From contig NZ_SJEX01000055.1 in assembly GCF_005930495.1 (NCBI RefSeq), forward strand, positions 1 to 35,016: a DNA stretch of 35,016 nt, read 5' to 3'. Both the position numbers and the translations under genes were made by a program. The stretch is from Modestobacter excelsi. GTDB lineage: Bacteria > Actinomycetota > Actinomycetes > Mycobacteriales > Geodermatophilaceae. Every line of letters begins with the position of its first letter. Position 1 is the first letter of the stretch. The notes under the pieces are model-generated. The model searched no databases, was not told the DNA's origin, and saw only the letters and a program-made list of their open reading frames with translations. Of this stretch, positions 15,674 to 23,974 are shown in pieces.

Positions 15674-17412
15674 CGCGATCGGCGCTGGGGCGGGCGCTGA
15701 TGGTGAGCCTGGCGCTGATCGGCGCGTTCGGTGCCGTCGTCGCCGGTGTCGAGATCGCCCTCTTCGCCGAACAGGACGTCGCGTTGTGGTGGCTGCTCGC
15801 CCTGTTCCCGGCCGGGGGGTGCGTCCACCTGGCGGCAGGTCTGGAGGCGTGGCGGCGCCGACCGAGCAACCGGACCGGCCCGATCATGGTCATCGGGGCT
15901 CTGTCGTGGTTCGTGGTCGCCCTCGCCAACACGGTGACACCCGTCCTGGTGGCGGTCGGTGTCGTGCTCGCCACCACCCCCCTCGCCGTGGTCGTGTGGT
16001 TGCTGCACGCCTTTCCGTCCGGCCGCCTCCGCTCGCGCACCTCCCGGCTGACGGTGGTCGGCGGCTTCGTGGTGTCGCTCGTCCTGGAGGTCCCGGGTTA
16101 TCTCTTCGACCCGGGTGCCAGCCCGGGCGGCATGCTCTCCGTCGGTCACCGGGCGGATCTCCTCCGCGCCGGCACCTGGCTGCAGCGAGGCGCGGGGATC
16201 GTCGTCATGCTCGTGACCGCGGGCGTGCTCATCGACCGGCTGCTCACCGCGAGGCCCAGCCAACGTGGGGTCCTGCTGCCGCTGTACGCCTACGGGATCC
16301 TGGCTGTCCTCGCGACGCCGCTCGGTCCCCTCCTGGGGCCGTCCGCCGGTCTCTCGGTCGCCCAGGTGGTCGGGCTCCAGATCGTCCTGCTGGCCGGGGT
16401 GCCCGTCGCCTTCGCGGTGGCGATGCTGCGCGGCGGGTTCGCGAGGACGGCCGAGATTCAGGAGCTCAGTGCCTGGCTGGCGTCGTCCGCCGCCACCCCG
16501 GAGCCGCTCGCCGATGCCCTCGGGCGCACCCTCGGGGACCCGTCGTTGCAGGTCGTCTACGCGTCGCGGGACGGGCGCGCCCTCGTGGACGGCGACGGCG
16601 CCCCGTTCGACACCTCGGCGCTGGGCGAGCACCGCGGCCTGGTCGACATCCAGCTGGGATCGCGACGGATCGGCGCCGTCGTCTACGACGCGACGGTCAT
16701 CGACGACGCCGAGCTGGTCCGCGGGGCGGGTCAGGTGGCCGCCCTCGCCATCGACCACGACCGGTTGACGGCCGAGCTGCGGGCCAGCCATGCCGACCTG
16801 CAGCAGTCGCGCGCCCGCCTGGTCGAGGCAGGCGACCGGGCGCGGCAGCGCATCGCCCAGGACCTGCACGACGGTCTGCAGGTGGAGCTCGTCCTGCTGG
16901 CGTTGGAAGCTCAGCAACTGGCTCGCCTCGACGGGGCGGCCGATCTCCCCGACGCGGCGACACGGCTGCGTGTCGGCATCGACGGTGCCGCTCAGCACCT
17001 CCGGGGGATCGTGCACGCCCTGATGCCGGCCGCCCTCGTCGAGCGGGGCCTGACCGCGGCGATCGAGGACCTGGTCGACCGCATGCCGCTGCCCACCCGG
17101 CTGGCGGTGGCCGAGGTCGACGGGCGTCTGCCGGCGACGGTGGAGAGGACGGCCTACTTCGTCGTCGCAGAGGGGCTGACCAACGCGGTCAAGCACGCCG
17201 CGGCCGACACGTTGACCGTGACGCTCGAGCAGGCGCCGGCACGCCTGGTCATCGGCGTGAGCGACGACGGCGTCGGCGGTGCGCGCCAGGAGGGTGGTGC
17301 GGGGCTGCACGGCCTCGCCGATCGTGTCGACGCCCTCGGCGGCCGGTTCACCATCGAGAGCCCGGCCGGCGGAGGCACACACCTGGTCGTGGAGCTGCCG
17401 TGCGGATCGTGA
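15655..17412 (+). CDS. NarL-type membrane sensor histidine kinase
   Basis: The 585-residue protein has an N-terminal membrane half with about seven hydrophobic segments (residues 12-260), a GAF-like linker (about 270-370), a HisKA_3 dimerisation domain with the phosphoacceptor in D-L-H405-D-G, and a HATPase domain (N510 in G-L-T-N, D-D-G-V-G-G at 537-542, G-L-H-G-L at 550-554). It should phosphorylate the response regulator whose GTG start overlaps its 3' end by 13 bp. No ribosome-binding site precedes the ATG. The signal is unknown, but the divergent neighbour is the PBP4-like gene, so cell-wall status is a reasonable hypothesis. Confidence 0.9.
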   Translation: MAHRGGARSALGRALMVSLALIGAFGAVVAGVEIALFAEQDVALWWLLALFPAGGCVHLAAGLEAWRRRPSNRTGPIMVIGALSWFVVALANTVTPVLVAVGVVLATTPLAVVVWLLHAFPSGRLRSRTSRLTVVGGFVVSLVLEVPGYLFDPGASPGGMLSVGHRADLLRAGTWLQRGAGIVVMLVTAGVLIDRLLTARPSQRGVLLPLYAYGILAVLATPLGPLLGPSAGLSVAQVVGLQIVLLAGVPVAFAVAMLRGGFARTAEIQELSAWLASSAATPEPLADALGRTLGDPSLQVVYASRDGRALVDGDGAPFDTSALGEHRGLVDIQLGSRRIGAVVYDATVIDDAELVRGAGQVAALAIDHDRLTAELRASHADLQQSRARLVEAGDRARQRIAQDLHDGLQVELVLLALEAQQLARLDGAADLPDAATRLRVGIDGAAQHLRGIVHALMPAALVERGLTAAIEDLVDRMPLPTRLAVAEVDGRLPATVERTAYFVVAEGLTNAVKHAAADTLTVTLEQAPARLVIGVSDDGVGGARQEGGAGLHGLADRVDALGGRFTIESPAGGGTHLVVELPCGS

Positions 17413-18047
17413 TCGGCGAGGACGAGGCGCTGTTGCGAACCGGGCTCACGCACGTGATGCAGGCGGCCGGCTTCGACGTCGTCGCTTCGGTCGGTGATGC
17501 ACACGAGCTGGTCCGCAGCGCGGGGGAGCACCTCCCCGACGTCGTCGTCACCGACATCCGGATGCCGCCCGACCACAAGGACGCGGGCCTGCGGGCGGCG
17601 TTGGAGATCCGCCGGGAGCATCCCGGGATCGCCGTCGTCGTGCTGTCGCAGCACCTCCAGCGCGCCTACGCCGTCGAACTGTTGGGCGATGGCTCGTCGG
17701 GCGTCGGCTACCTCCTCAAGCAGCGGATCGCCGACATCGACACGTTCACGGACGATCTCCGGCGCGTCGCTGCCGGCGGCACCGTCCTCGACCCCGAGGT
17801 CGTGAGCCTCATGGTCGCCCGCGCCAGGGGGCACCACGATGCGCTCGATCGGCTGACGCCCCGTCAGCAGCAGGTGCTGGCCCTGATGTCGGAGGGCCGG
17901 ACCAACGCGGCGATCGCCCGGACCCTGTCGATCACCGAGCGGGCGGTCGTGCAGCACACGTCCCACATCTACGACGAGCTCGACCTGGCGCTCAGCGACG
18001 ACGACCATCGCCGGGTGCTGGCGGTGATCCGCTACCTCTCGTCGTGA
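17400..18047 (+). CDS. LuxR/NarL-family response regulator
   Basis: The 215-residue protein has a receiver domain with E7/D8, phosphoacceptor D52 in V-V-T-D-I-R-M-P and the conserved Lys in G-Y-L-L-K (about 104), then a C-terminal LuxR helix-turn-helix (about 150-195: L-T-P-R-Q-Q-Q-V-L-A-L-M-S-E-G, N-A-A-I-A). The GTG at 17400 lies 13 bp inside the kinase gene, so the two are co-translated. The recognition helix reads T-E-R-A-V-V-Q-H, where many family members have V-x-x-H. A small 6-bp hairpin (18046-18062) overlaps its stop codon. Confidence 0.9.
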   Translation: MRIVIGEDEALLRTGLTHVMQAAGFDVVASVGDAHELVRSAGEHLPDVVVTDIRMPPDHKDAGLRAALEIRREHPGIAVVVLSQHLQRAYAVELLGDGSSGVGYLLKQRIADIDTFTDDLRRVAAGGTVLDPEVVSLMVARARGHHDALDRLTPRQQQVLALMSEGRTNAAIARTLSITERAVVQHTSHIYDELDLALSDDDHRRVLAVIRYLSS

Positions 18048-18173
18048 GCCGTCACCCGGCTCCTCCGCGCGACCGTGGTCGACACTCCACCAGCCCTCGG
18101 CACCCTCGCCCGCTCCGACGCGCGGCGGCGCCCGGACGACGCGGCGGGGGCCACCTCCTCGCCGTGGGCCAGC

Positions 18174-19091
18174 TCAGCTGACGGGCAGCGCTGCGAGCCG
18201 GGCGGCCAGGTCCGCGTTGCGACGCAGGAAGGGCACCCATCCGTCGGGCGCCCGGGTGCCGGGCACCGACCGGGTGCAGGTCTCCTGCTCCCAGGCACGC
18301 AGTCGGCCGTTCCGGATCCGCAGCCGGACCAGGACGTCGTCCCCCCAGGCGGTGACGTCCTCATCGCCTTCCCCGCCAGGCGCGGTGACCCGCTGCGGCG
18401 CGACCACCCACTCGACCGCCTCGATCTCCTGCTGGAGCCGGGCCGCGGCCTCGTAGGCCTGCGCCCCGGCCGCGGCGTCGCGCCGGGCGGTCAGCGCCGC
18501 CAGCGCGGCGGCGACCGCCGTCGGCTCGCGGTCCAGCACGGACGCCACGGCGCTCGCCAGCTGCGCGACGGGGGTGTCCTGCCCGCCGCGCAGCCGCGCC
18601 AGCTCGCGCTCGCCGGCGGTGCGGGTCGGGCCGGCGTGGCCGAGCGGGTACAGCCGTTCCAGTCCGGACACGGCCAGCCGCACCTTGCCGGCCCCGAGGT
18701 ACGGCCCGAAACAGCGGACACCCGGTGCCGGCCGGTGCGGGGAGGCGAGGCCGAGGCGCGGCGCCTCCGGCGAGGCGTCCAGGCCGATGCTGACGGGCAC
18801 CTCCAGGCCGCCGACGATCCGGTTCCACGGTGGCAGCGACCGCTCGAGCAGGTTGCGCTCGGCCCAGGCCGCCTCGTGCGCGGAGTCGCAGACCAGCGCC
18901 TCGATCCGGGCGACCCGGAGCATCATCCGCCGTAGGTGGCGGCGGTCCCGCAGTTCGCCCCAGTAGGAGCTGACCCGGCGGCGCAGCTCCGCCGCCCGCC
19001 CGACGTACAGCACGCGGCCGCTGTCGTCCCGGAAGCGGTACACGCCCGGAGCGGCCGGCAGCACGGCGACGGCGTCCGGTCGGGCGGGCAT
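18174..19091 (-). CDS. GIY-YIG endonuclease with UVR motif (UvrC-like)
   Basis: The 305-residue protein has an N-terminal GIY-YIG nuclease domain (G-V-Y-R-F at 16-20, V-L-Y-V-G-R at 27-32) and a helical UVR-like motif (about 210-232) that in UvrC contacts UvrB. It is half the length of UvrC and lacks the RNase H-like 5' nuclease and HhH domains, so it resembles Cho-type stand-alone 3' incision proteins. It may act in excision repair or in processing other DNA. It has no ribosome-binding site. CACGAT six bases before the ATG could be a -10 box for a leaderless message. It lies downstream of msrA, separated by a strong hairpin. Confidence 0.82.
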   Translation of the reverse strand: MPARPDAVAVLPAAPGVYRFRDDSGRVLYVGRAAELRRRVSSYWGELRDRRHLRRMMLRVARIEALVCDSAHEAAWAERNLLERSLPPWNRIVGGLEVPVSIGLDASPEAPRLGLASPHRPAPGVRCFGPYLGAGKVRLAVSGLERLYPLGHAGPTRTAGERELARLRGGQDTPVAQLASAVASVLDREPTAVAAALAALTARRDAAAGAQAYEAAARLQQEIEAVEWVVAPQRVTAPGGEGDEDVTAWGDDVLVRLRIRNGRLRAWEQETCTRSVPGTRAPDGWVPFLRRNADLAARLAALPVS

Positions 19092-19203
19092 GCCCCCATC
19101 GTGCGCACGGCGTGCGCGCCGGTGGTGGCGCCGCGCCCCACGGCCCCCAGGTGCCCCACCGTCACCACAGGGTCCGGCGCGGAGGGGCGAGGCCGGCAGG
19201 GAG

Positions 19204-19245
19204 CGTCGAGGGGGACGCCCCCTCGCAGGGACGTCCCCCTCGACG
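19204..19245 (-). terminator. Strong hairpin downstream of msrA, with competing pairing
   Basis: A perfect 14-bp stem (CGTCGAGGGGGACG at 19204-19217 with its complement at 19232-19245) lies about 70 nt past the msrA stop. The first arm can also form an 8-bp, 3-nt-loop hairpin with the CCCCCTCG immediately after it, so two exclusive structures are possible. It most likely terminates the marR-msrA transcript before the nuclease gene. Confidence 0.6.
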
Positions 19246-19314
19246 TCGTCGTACCGATGGCCTCGATGAGCGCCCCGGCTGGTCCGTCCGGGACGCGCCG
19301 GCCGGGACCTCAGG

Positions 19315-19830
19315 TCATCGGGTGGTCTGCGCCTCGCGACGCGGCAGCACCCAGTCAGGCCGCACGTAGTGGCAGGTGTAGCCGAACGGGATCTTCTGCA
19401 GGTAGTCCTGGTGCTCCTCCTCGGCCTCCCAGAACGGGCCGGCCGGCACGACCTCGGTGACGACCGGGCCGGGCCACAGGCCCGAGGCGTCGACGTCGGC
19501 GATGGTGTCGAGCGCGACGCGCTGCTGCTCCTCGCTCGTGTAGAAGATCGCCGAGCGGTAGCTCCGGCCCACGTCGTTGCCCTGCCGGTCCTTCGTCGAC
19601 GGGTCGTGGATCTGGAAGAAGAACTCCAGCAGCTCCCGGAACGAGATCACCTCGGGGTCGAAGACGATCTCGACCGCCTCGGCGTGGTCACCGTGGTCCC
19701 GGTACGTGGCGTCAGGTGTGTCGCCGCCGGAGTACCCGACCCGGCTGGAGAGCACCCCCGGGCGCTTGCGCAGCAGCTCCTGGGCCCCCCAGAAGCAACC
19801 GCCGGCGAGGATCGCGGTCTCAGTGGTCAC
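19315..19830 (-). CDS. msrA: Peptide-methionine (S)-S-oxide reductase MsrA
   Basis: The 171-residue enzyme reduces methionine-S-sulfoxide in proteins. The catalytic motif G-G-C12-F-W-G, the Y-S-G-G-D-T segment, H-A-E-A-V and D-P-S-T-K-D-R-Q are all present, with a further Cys in G-Y-T-C-H near the C-terminus. The start is the GTG at 19830 with GAGGGAGG upstream. It lies 11 bp inside the end of marR, which indicates a marR-msrA operon. A longer frame exists but lacks conserved residues. Regulation is presumably by the upstream MarR protein through the palindromes near 20366-20410. Confidence 0.93.
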   Translation of the reverse strand: MTTETAILAGGCFWGAQELLRKRPGVLSSRVGYSGGDTPDATYRDHGDHAEAVEIVFDPEVISFRELLEFFFQIHDPSTKDRQGNDVGRSYRSAIFYTSEEQQRVALDTIADVDASGLWPGPVVTEVVPAGPFWEAEEEHQDYLQKIPFGYTCHYVRPDWVLPRREAQTTR

Positions 19831-20368
19831 GTGTGCCTCCCTCTGTGTGTCCAGCACGACGGGTGAACACCGCGACCCGTCCCGGTGTTTCCTCCTCGCC
19901 TGGCGACGTCAGCGCGGGCCCGCTGCGCGCCCGCCCACTCCGGAGCGCCTCCGCGCAGCGGACGAGGTCGCGGTGCAGTCGGCGCTGGTCATCGGCGGAG
20001 AGCCCGTCGAGCATGCGGTGCTCGACCTCTGCGACAGCCCGGCTGGCCCGGCGGAGCAGCGCGCGCCCGTCCGCGGTGAGCTCGGTCGGCAGCGCGCGCC
20101 CCTGCGGCGCGGCGGCCGGCCGGGTGAGCAGGCCGCGGGCCGCCAGCCCCTGCAGCACACCCTGCATCGACTGCCGGGTGACGAAGGTGCGCCGGGCGAG
20201 CTCAGCGGCGGAGAGCCCGGGGTGCTGGCCGAGGACCTCCAGCGAGGAGTACTGCGGGACCGACAGCTCCAGCGGCCGGAGCGCGTCGTCCATGGCCCCG
20301 CGCAGCGCGGCGGACGCCTCCTTCATGGCGTAGCCGATCGACGCGGCCAGGTTCCCCACGTGCTGCAT
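19820..20368 (-). CDS. MarR-family transcriptional regulator
   Basis: The 182-residue winged-helix regulator has its DNA-binding domain at about 37-100: [11 protein letters not shown], then [17 protein letters not shown], then the wing. The ATG at 20368 overlaps a palindrome and has no ribosome-binding site. An alternative GTG 33 bp upstream would extend the protein through the operator. The gene overlaps msrA by 11 bp and is divergent from a VOC protein and an AlkA-like glycosylase. Two TGTCAG-N4-CTGACA sites in the 61-bp divergent region suggest autorepression and control of both sides. A single Cys139 is far from the helix-turn-helix, so redox sensing of the OhrR type is not obvious. Confidence 0.88.
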   Translation of the reverse strand: MQHVGNLAASIGYAMKEASAALRGAMDDALRPLELSVPQYSSLEVLGQHPGLSAAELARRTFVTRQSMQGVLQGLAARGLLTRPAAAPQGRALPTELTADGRALLRRASRAVAEVEHRMLDGLSADDQRRLHRDLVRCAEALRSGRARSGPALTSPGEEETPGRVAVFTRRAGHTEGGTRDH

Positions 20369-20385
20369 GTCAGGATGCTGACATG
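20366..20385. promoter_or_regulatory. MarR operator 1
   Basis: A perfect inverted repeat with 8-bp arms CATGTCAG / CTGACATG around GATG. It overlaps the marR start codon, so bound repressor would block transcription of marR-msrA. Confidence 0.7.
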
Positions 20386-20394
20386 TGGTCACAA

Positions 20395-20410
20395 TGTCAG
20401 GAACCTGACA
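20395..20410. promoter_or_regulatory. MarR operator 2
   Basis: A second perfect inverted repeat, TGTCAG-GAAC-CTGACA, with the same arms as operator 1 and its centre 27 bp away. It lies 20 bp upstream of the VOC gene start and is well placed to control the divergent promoter. Confidence 0.7.
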
Positions 20411-20429
20411 CGACCCGTCGGAGGAACGC

Positions 20430-20705
20430 ATGACCGTGACTGGACCGGAGTCCATCGCCGTGCAGGTGCGGGACGTCGAGGCCGCCGCCACCTGCTACGA
20501 GGAACGGCTCGGCCTGCGCCGCGCCCGGACGGCACCGCCCGGTGCAGTCGTGTTCGCCACCGAGCCGATCGCCTTCGCCGTCCGGACGCCGCTGGCCACC
20601 CCCGGCGTGCCGGTGCTCGCCGCGCCATCCGACAGCCCGTTCGGGCGCACCTCCACCTTCGCCGACCCGGACGGCTACGCCATCACCGTCCACGACCAGC
20701 ACTGA
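20430..20705 (+). CDS. Short VOC (glyoxalase/bleomycin-resistance) family protein
   Basis: The 91-residue protein has the two ends of a vicinal-oxygen-chelate domain: an N-terminal V-R-D-V-E-A-A-A-T-C-Y-E-E-R-L-G-L and a C-terminal S-P-F-G-R-T-S-T-F-A-D-P-D-G-Y-A-I-T. The usual domain is about 115-125 residues. Here the linker-helix section between the two half-motifs seems to be missing, with R-T-P-L-A joined directly to T-P-G-V-P-V-L. GGAGG precedes the ATG. It is the first gene of a plus-strand pair with the AlkA-like gene 12 bp away, under the MarR operators. Activity is uncertain given the short length. Confidence 0.78.
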   Translation: MTVTGPESIAVQVRDVEAAATCYEERLGLRRARTAPPGAVVFATEPIAFAVRTPLATPGVPVLAAPSDSPFGRTSTFADPDGYAITVHDQH

Positions 20706-20717
20706 GGGGCCGGCCAG

Positions 20718-21587
20718 ATGCCGCGCCACAGCGTCTCGCTCCCGCTCCAGGGGCCGTGGTCGCTGGCCACCAGCAGGCAGTTCTGGGAGGGCTTCGCCCC
20801 CGCCGCCCTTCCCGGAGCCGCCGCGGACGACCGGCTCCGCACGGTGTTCCGCGTCGAGGGCGACTGGACCCGCGCCGAGGTCAGCGTCGCCCAGGCCGGG
20901 GACACCGCGTCCCTGGAGCTCGACGGCGACGGGGACCTCGACGCCGCAGCGGCACAGGTGGCGCGCTTCCTGTCCCTGGACGTGGACGCCCGGGGATGGC
21001 CGTCGGTCGGTACCCGGGACCCGGTGATCGGGCAGGCCCAGGAGGCGCTGATCGGACTCCGGCCGTGCGGCTTCCACTCGCCGTACGAGGCCGCTGCCTG
21101 GGCGGTGCTCTCGCAGCGAGTGCGGATCGTCCAGGCCGCCCGCCTGCGTGGCGACCTCATCGACCGGTACGGGGACGACGGCGCCTTCCCCGCGCCGGCG
21201 GTGCTCCGGACGCTCGACCTCGACCTGCCCGGCCGCAAGGCCGAGTACCTGCGGGCCGTCGCCGAGGCCGCCCTGGACGGCGTCCTGGACGGCACCCGGT
21301 TGCGCTCGGTCGAGCCGTCCGACGCCGTCGTCGCCGTGCAGCAGGTCCGGGGCATCGGGCCGTTCGCCGCCGAGCTGGTCGTCCTCCGCGGGGCCAACGC
21401 GCCCGATGGACTGCCCGGCCACGAACGCCGGTTCGACGCCGAGATCGTCGAGCAGTACGGGCCTGGTGCCACCCGGAGCGAGGTGTCCGAGCAGTGGCGC
21501 CCCTACCGCACCTGGGCGGTGGTGCACCTGCGCGCGCTGCGGGAGCGGCGGACGCAGGAGATCGGCGGCTCGCGACGGGAGCAGTGA
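20718..21587 (+). CDS. AlkA-like DNA-3-methyladenine glycosylase family protein
   Basis: The 289-residue HhH-GPD protein resembles AlkA. It has an N-terminal AlkA-type beta domain and a helix-hairpin-helix V-R-G-I-G-P-F-A-A-E-L near residue 212. The segment that should carry the catalytic Asp reads P-D-G-L-P-G-H-E-R-R-F. At the place where AlkA has Asp238, His or Glu seems to stand, so base-excision activity is doubtful or uses another residue. GAGGGG precedes the ATG. It follows the VOC gene by 12 bp and is likely co-regulated by the divergent MarR, which would link it to a chemical-damage response. Confidence 0.8.
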   Translation: MPRHSVSLPLQGPWSLATSRQFWEGFAPAALPGAAADDRLRTVFRVEGDWTRAEVSVAQAGDTASLELDGDGDLDAAAAQVARFLSLDVDARGWPSVGTRDPVIGQAQEALIGLRPCGFHSPYEAAAWAVLSQRVRIVQAARLRGDLIDRYGDDGAFPAPAVLRTLDLDLPGRKAEYLRAVAEAALDGVLDGTRLRSVEPSDAVVAVQQVRGIGPFAAELVVLRGANAPDGLPGHERRFDAEIVEQYGPGATRSEVSEQWRPYRTWAVVHLRALRERRTQEIGGSRREQ

Positions 21588-21611
21588 GTTCCTCGAGCGC
21601 CCCGGGCGAGG

Positions 21612-21750
21612 GTGGGCGTCTCGCTGTCCCCGGGAACCGGGTCGGGTCGGCCGTGTTGTGCGTCTCGGGTCCCGGCGGAATGCTCCTGCGTGGGAGAGGT
21701 TCCCCCTGGCGGCAGGACACGGACCTGCTGGACGCCGAACACCCGACCCG
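21612..21750 (+). promoter_or_regulatory. Structured leader with a cysteine-codon-rich upstream frame before the ABC transporter
   Basis: The 163-bp leader of the transporter operon folds on paper into a long interrupted helix: CGGGTCGG (21643-21650) with CCGACCCG (21743-21750), GTGTT (21653-21657) with AACAC (21738-21742), GCGTC (21660-21664) with GACGC (21731-21735) and GGTCC (21668-21672) with GGACC (21721-21725). A frame from GTG 21612 contains C-C (TGT TGT), C-S-C and a further Cys within about 26 codons, and runs across the transporter start. It could be a riboswitch-like element or a translation-sensing attenuator. No known riboswitch consensus was matched. Confidence 0.4.
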
Positions 21751-21768
21751 ATGAACCCGGAGCCCACC

Positions 21769-22557
21769 GTGCGTACGCGCCTGCCCCTGACCGTTGCCCT
21801 CGCCACCGCCCTGCTGCTGACGTCCTGCGGCGGGGACTCCGACTCCGCGGGAGGCGGCAGCGCGAGCGGCTCGGACGACGTGCTGCGGGTAGCGACCGAG
21901 GGCACCTACGCGCCCTTCTCCTTCCACGACCCGAGCAGCAACGAGCTGACCGGCTACGACGTCGAGGTGGCCGAGGCCGTCGGTACGGAGCTCGGTAGGG
22001 AGGTCGAGTTCAGCGAGACGCAGTTCGACTCGATCTTCGCCGGCCTAGAGGCCGACCGGTACGACGTCATCGCCAACCAGGTCACGATCAATCCCGAGCG
22101 CGAGGCGAAGTACCTGTTCTCCGCGCCGTACACCGTCTCGACCGGCGTGGTCGTGACGCGCGCGGACGACAACAGCATCACCTCGCTGGCGGACGTGAAG
22201 GGCAAGCGCAGCGCGCAGTCGACCACCAGCTCGTTCGCCGAGGTCGCCACCCAGGCCGGGGCGCAGGTCGAGGCCGTCGAGGGCTTCACCCAGGCCATCA
22301 CGCTGCTCAAGCAGAAGCGCGTCGACGTCACCATCAACGACAGCCTGGCCTTCCTGGAGTACCAGAAGACCACCGGCGACCAGGACGTGAAGATCGCCGC
22401 CGAGATCGACCAGCCCAGCGAGCAGGCCCTGGTCTTCCGCAAGGACAGCGCCGACCTGCAGACCCAGGTCGACGAGGCCATCGAGACGCTGCGCGCCGAC
22501 GGCACCCTGGCCCGCATCTCCGAGAAGTACTTCGGCGAGGACGTCAGCGGCACGTGA
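21769..22557 (+). CDS. Polar amino acid ABC transporter substrate-binding lipoprotein (cystine-like)
   Basis: The 262-residue extracytoplasmic binding protein belongs to the type 2 periplasmic fold (SBP_bac_3). It carries a lipoprotein signal ending L-L-T-S-C20. Family segments are [37 protein letters not shown] and S-T-T-S-S-F-A-E. The N-Q-V-T-I-N-P-E-R pattern resembles cystine-binding members. The GTG at 21769 has GGAG six bases upstream and starts directly at the signal peptide. An ATG at 21751 would add six residues and is the alternative. The stop overlaps the permease start by 4 bp. The substrate is inferred. Confidence 0.87.
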   Translation: MRTRLPLTVALATALLLTSCGGDSDSAGGGSASGSDDVLRVATEGTYAPFSFHDPSSNELTGYDVEVAEAVGTELGREVEFSETQFDSIFAGLEADRYDVIANQVTINPEREAKYLFSAPYTVSTGVVVTRADDNSITSLADVKGKRSAQSTTSSFAEVATQAGAQVEAVEGFTQAITLLKQKRVDVTINDSLAFLEYQKTTGDQDVKIAAEIDQPSEQALVFRKDSADLQTQVDEAIETLRADGTLARISEKYFGEDVSGT

Positions 22558-23222
22558 GCGCGATCGACTGGGACCTGGTCCGCAGCAGCCTGGGCCCCCT
22601 GCTCGACGGGCTGCTCCGCGGGACGCTGCCGCTGACCGCGGTGAGCTTCGTGCTGGGGCTGGCCCTCGCGCTGGTGCTCGCGCTGATGCGGCTGTCGGGG
22701 CGGCGGCTGGTGTCGGCGGTGGCCCGGGCCTACGTCTCGATCATCCGGGGCACGCCGCTGCTGCTGCAGCTGTTCATCGTCTTCTTCGGGCTGCCCTCGC
22801 TCGGGATCACCCTCGACCCGTGGCCGAGCGCGATCATCGCCTTGTCGCTCAACGTCGGGGGCTACGCCTCCGAGGCGGTGCGGGGGGCGATCCTCGCGGT
22901 GCCGCGCGGGCAGTTCGAGGCGGCGATGACCGTCGGGATGGGCCGGACCACGACCCTGCGCCGGGTGGTGCTGCCCCAGGCCGCGCGGATCGCCGTGCCG
23001 CCGCTGAGCAACACGCTCATCTCGCTGGTCAAGGACACCTCGCTCGTCTCGACCATCCTGGTCACCGAGCTGCTGCGCAAGGCCCAGGAGATCGCGTCGC
23101 CGACCTTCGAGTTCTTCACGCTCTACGGCGTCGCCGCCGTCTACTACTGGGTGGTGTGCCTCGTGCTGTCCTTCGGTCAGACCCGGCTGGAGACCCGGCT
23201 GTCGCGGCACGTGGCCGCATGA
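22554..23222 (+). CDS. Polar amino acid ABC transporter permease
   Basis: The 222-residue membrane protein of the HisM/GlnP family has the N-terminal [10 protein letters not shown] motif (65-74) and the EAA loop (E122-A-A-M-T-V-G-M-G, then R-V-V-L-P-Q-A) that docks to the ATPase. About five transmembrane helices are visible. GTG start; 4-bp overlaps with both neighbours give a strictly coupled operon. Only one permease gene is present, so the channel is likely a homodimer. Confidence 0.93.
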   Translation: MSAIDWDLVRSSLGPLLDGLLRGTLPLTAVSFVLGLALALVLALMRLSGRRLVSAVARAYVSIIRGTPLLLQLFIVFFGLPSLGITLDPWPSAIIALSLNVGGYASEAVRGAILAVPRGQFEAAMTVGMGRTTTLRRVVLPQAARIAVPPLSNTLISLVKDTSLVSTILVTELLRKAQEIASPTFEFFTLYGVAAVYYWVVCLVLSFGQTRLETRLSRHVAA

Positions 23223-23974
23223 CCGCGCCGCTGCTCGAGGCCCGCGGGCTCGTCAAGTCCTTCGGCGCCAACCGCGTGCTGCGTGGCGTCGACGTGGCGG
23301 TGCCCTCGGGGTCGGTCACCTGTCTCATCGGGCCGTCCGGCTCGGGCAAGACGACGGTGCTGCGCAGCCTCAACGGGCTGGAGACGCCGGAGGTCGGGAC
23401 GGTGCGGATCGGCGACGTCGAGCTCGACTGGGCGACCGGGCCCGACGCCCGCGCGGTGTCCCGGCTGCGCGGCCAGAGCGGCATGGTCTTCCAGGCGCAC
23501 AACCTCTTCCCGCACCTCTCCGTGCTGGACAACGTGACGGCCGGGCCGGTCTTCGCGCAGGGCCGGCCGCGCGCGGAGGCGCAGGAGGAGGCCCGGGCAC
23601 TGCTGGCCCGCGTGGGTCTGGCCGACAAGGCGGACGACTACCCGGTGCAGCTGTCCGGTGGGCAGCAGCAGCGCGTCGGCATCGCCCGCGCACTGGCCAC
23701 CCGGCCGCAGGTGGTGCTGTTCGACGAGCCGACCAGTGCCCTCGACCCCGAGCTGGTGGGCGAGGTGCTCCGGGTGATGCAGTCGCTGGCCGCCGAGGGT
23801 TGGACGATGGTCGTGGTGACCCATGAGATGCGGTTCGCCCGGCAGGTGGCCGACCAGGTGCTCTTCCTCGACGGCGGCGTGGTGGTGGAGCAGGGCCCGC
23901 CGGCGGAGGTGCTCGTCGAGCCGCGCGAGCCCCGCACCCGGCAGTTCCTGCAGCGCCTGCTCGAGCCCCTGTAG
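23219..23974 (+). CDS. Polar amino acid ABC transporter ATP-binding protein
   Basis: The 251-residue ATPase has Walker A G-P-S-G-S-G-K-T (38-45), the Q-loop at Q92, signature L-S-G-G-Q-Q-Q-R (145-152), Walker B V-V-L-F-D-E-P (165-171) and the H-loop His202. It is of the GlnQ/TcyN class that powers amino acid uptake with the preceding permease and lipoprotein. Its ATG overlaps the permease stop by 4 bp. The 3' end runs directly into a decayed amidohydrolase on the opposite strand. Confidence 0.95.
   Translation: MTAPLLEARGLVKSFGANRVLRGVDVAVPSGSVTCLIGPSGSGKTTVLRSLNGLETPEVGTVRIGDVELDWATGPDARAVSRLRGQSGMVFQAHNLFPHLSVLDNVTAGPVFAQGRPRAEAQEEARALLARVGLADKADDYPVQLSGGQQQRVGIARALATRPQVVLFDEPTSALDPELVGEVLRVMQSLAAEGWTMVVVTHEMRFARQVADQVLFLDGGVVVEQGPPAEVLVEPREPRTRQFLQRLLEPL

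Noticed and set aside
15042-18047. 1001-codon plus-strand frame ending in the response regulator
   Set aside because: Residues before the GTG at 17400 are low-complexity Arg/Gly/Pro, a shadow of the kinase and PBP4 genes.
21680-21720. Possible glycine riboswitch (GCGTGGGAGAG resembles its start)
   Set aside because: The conserved C-G-A-A-G-G-A-G-C-A-A core and the CTCTCAGG arm are missing.
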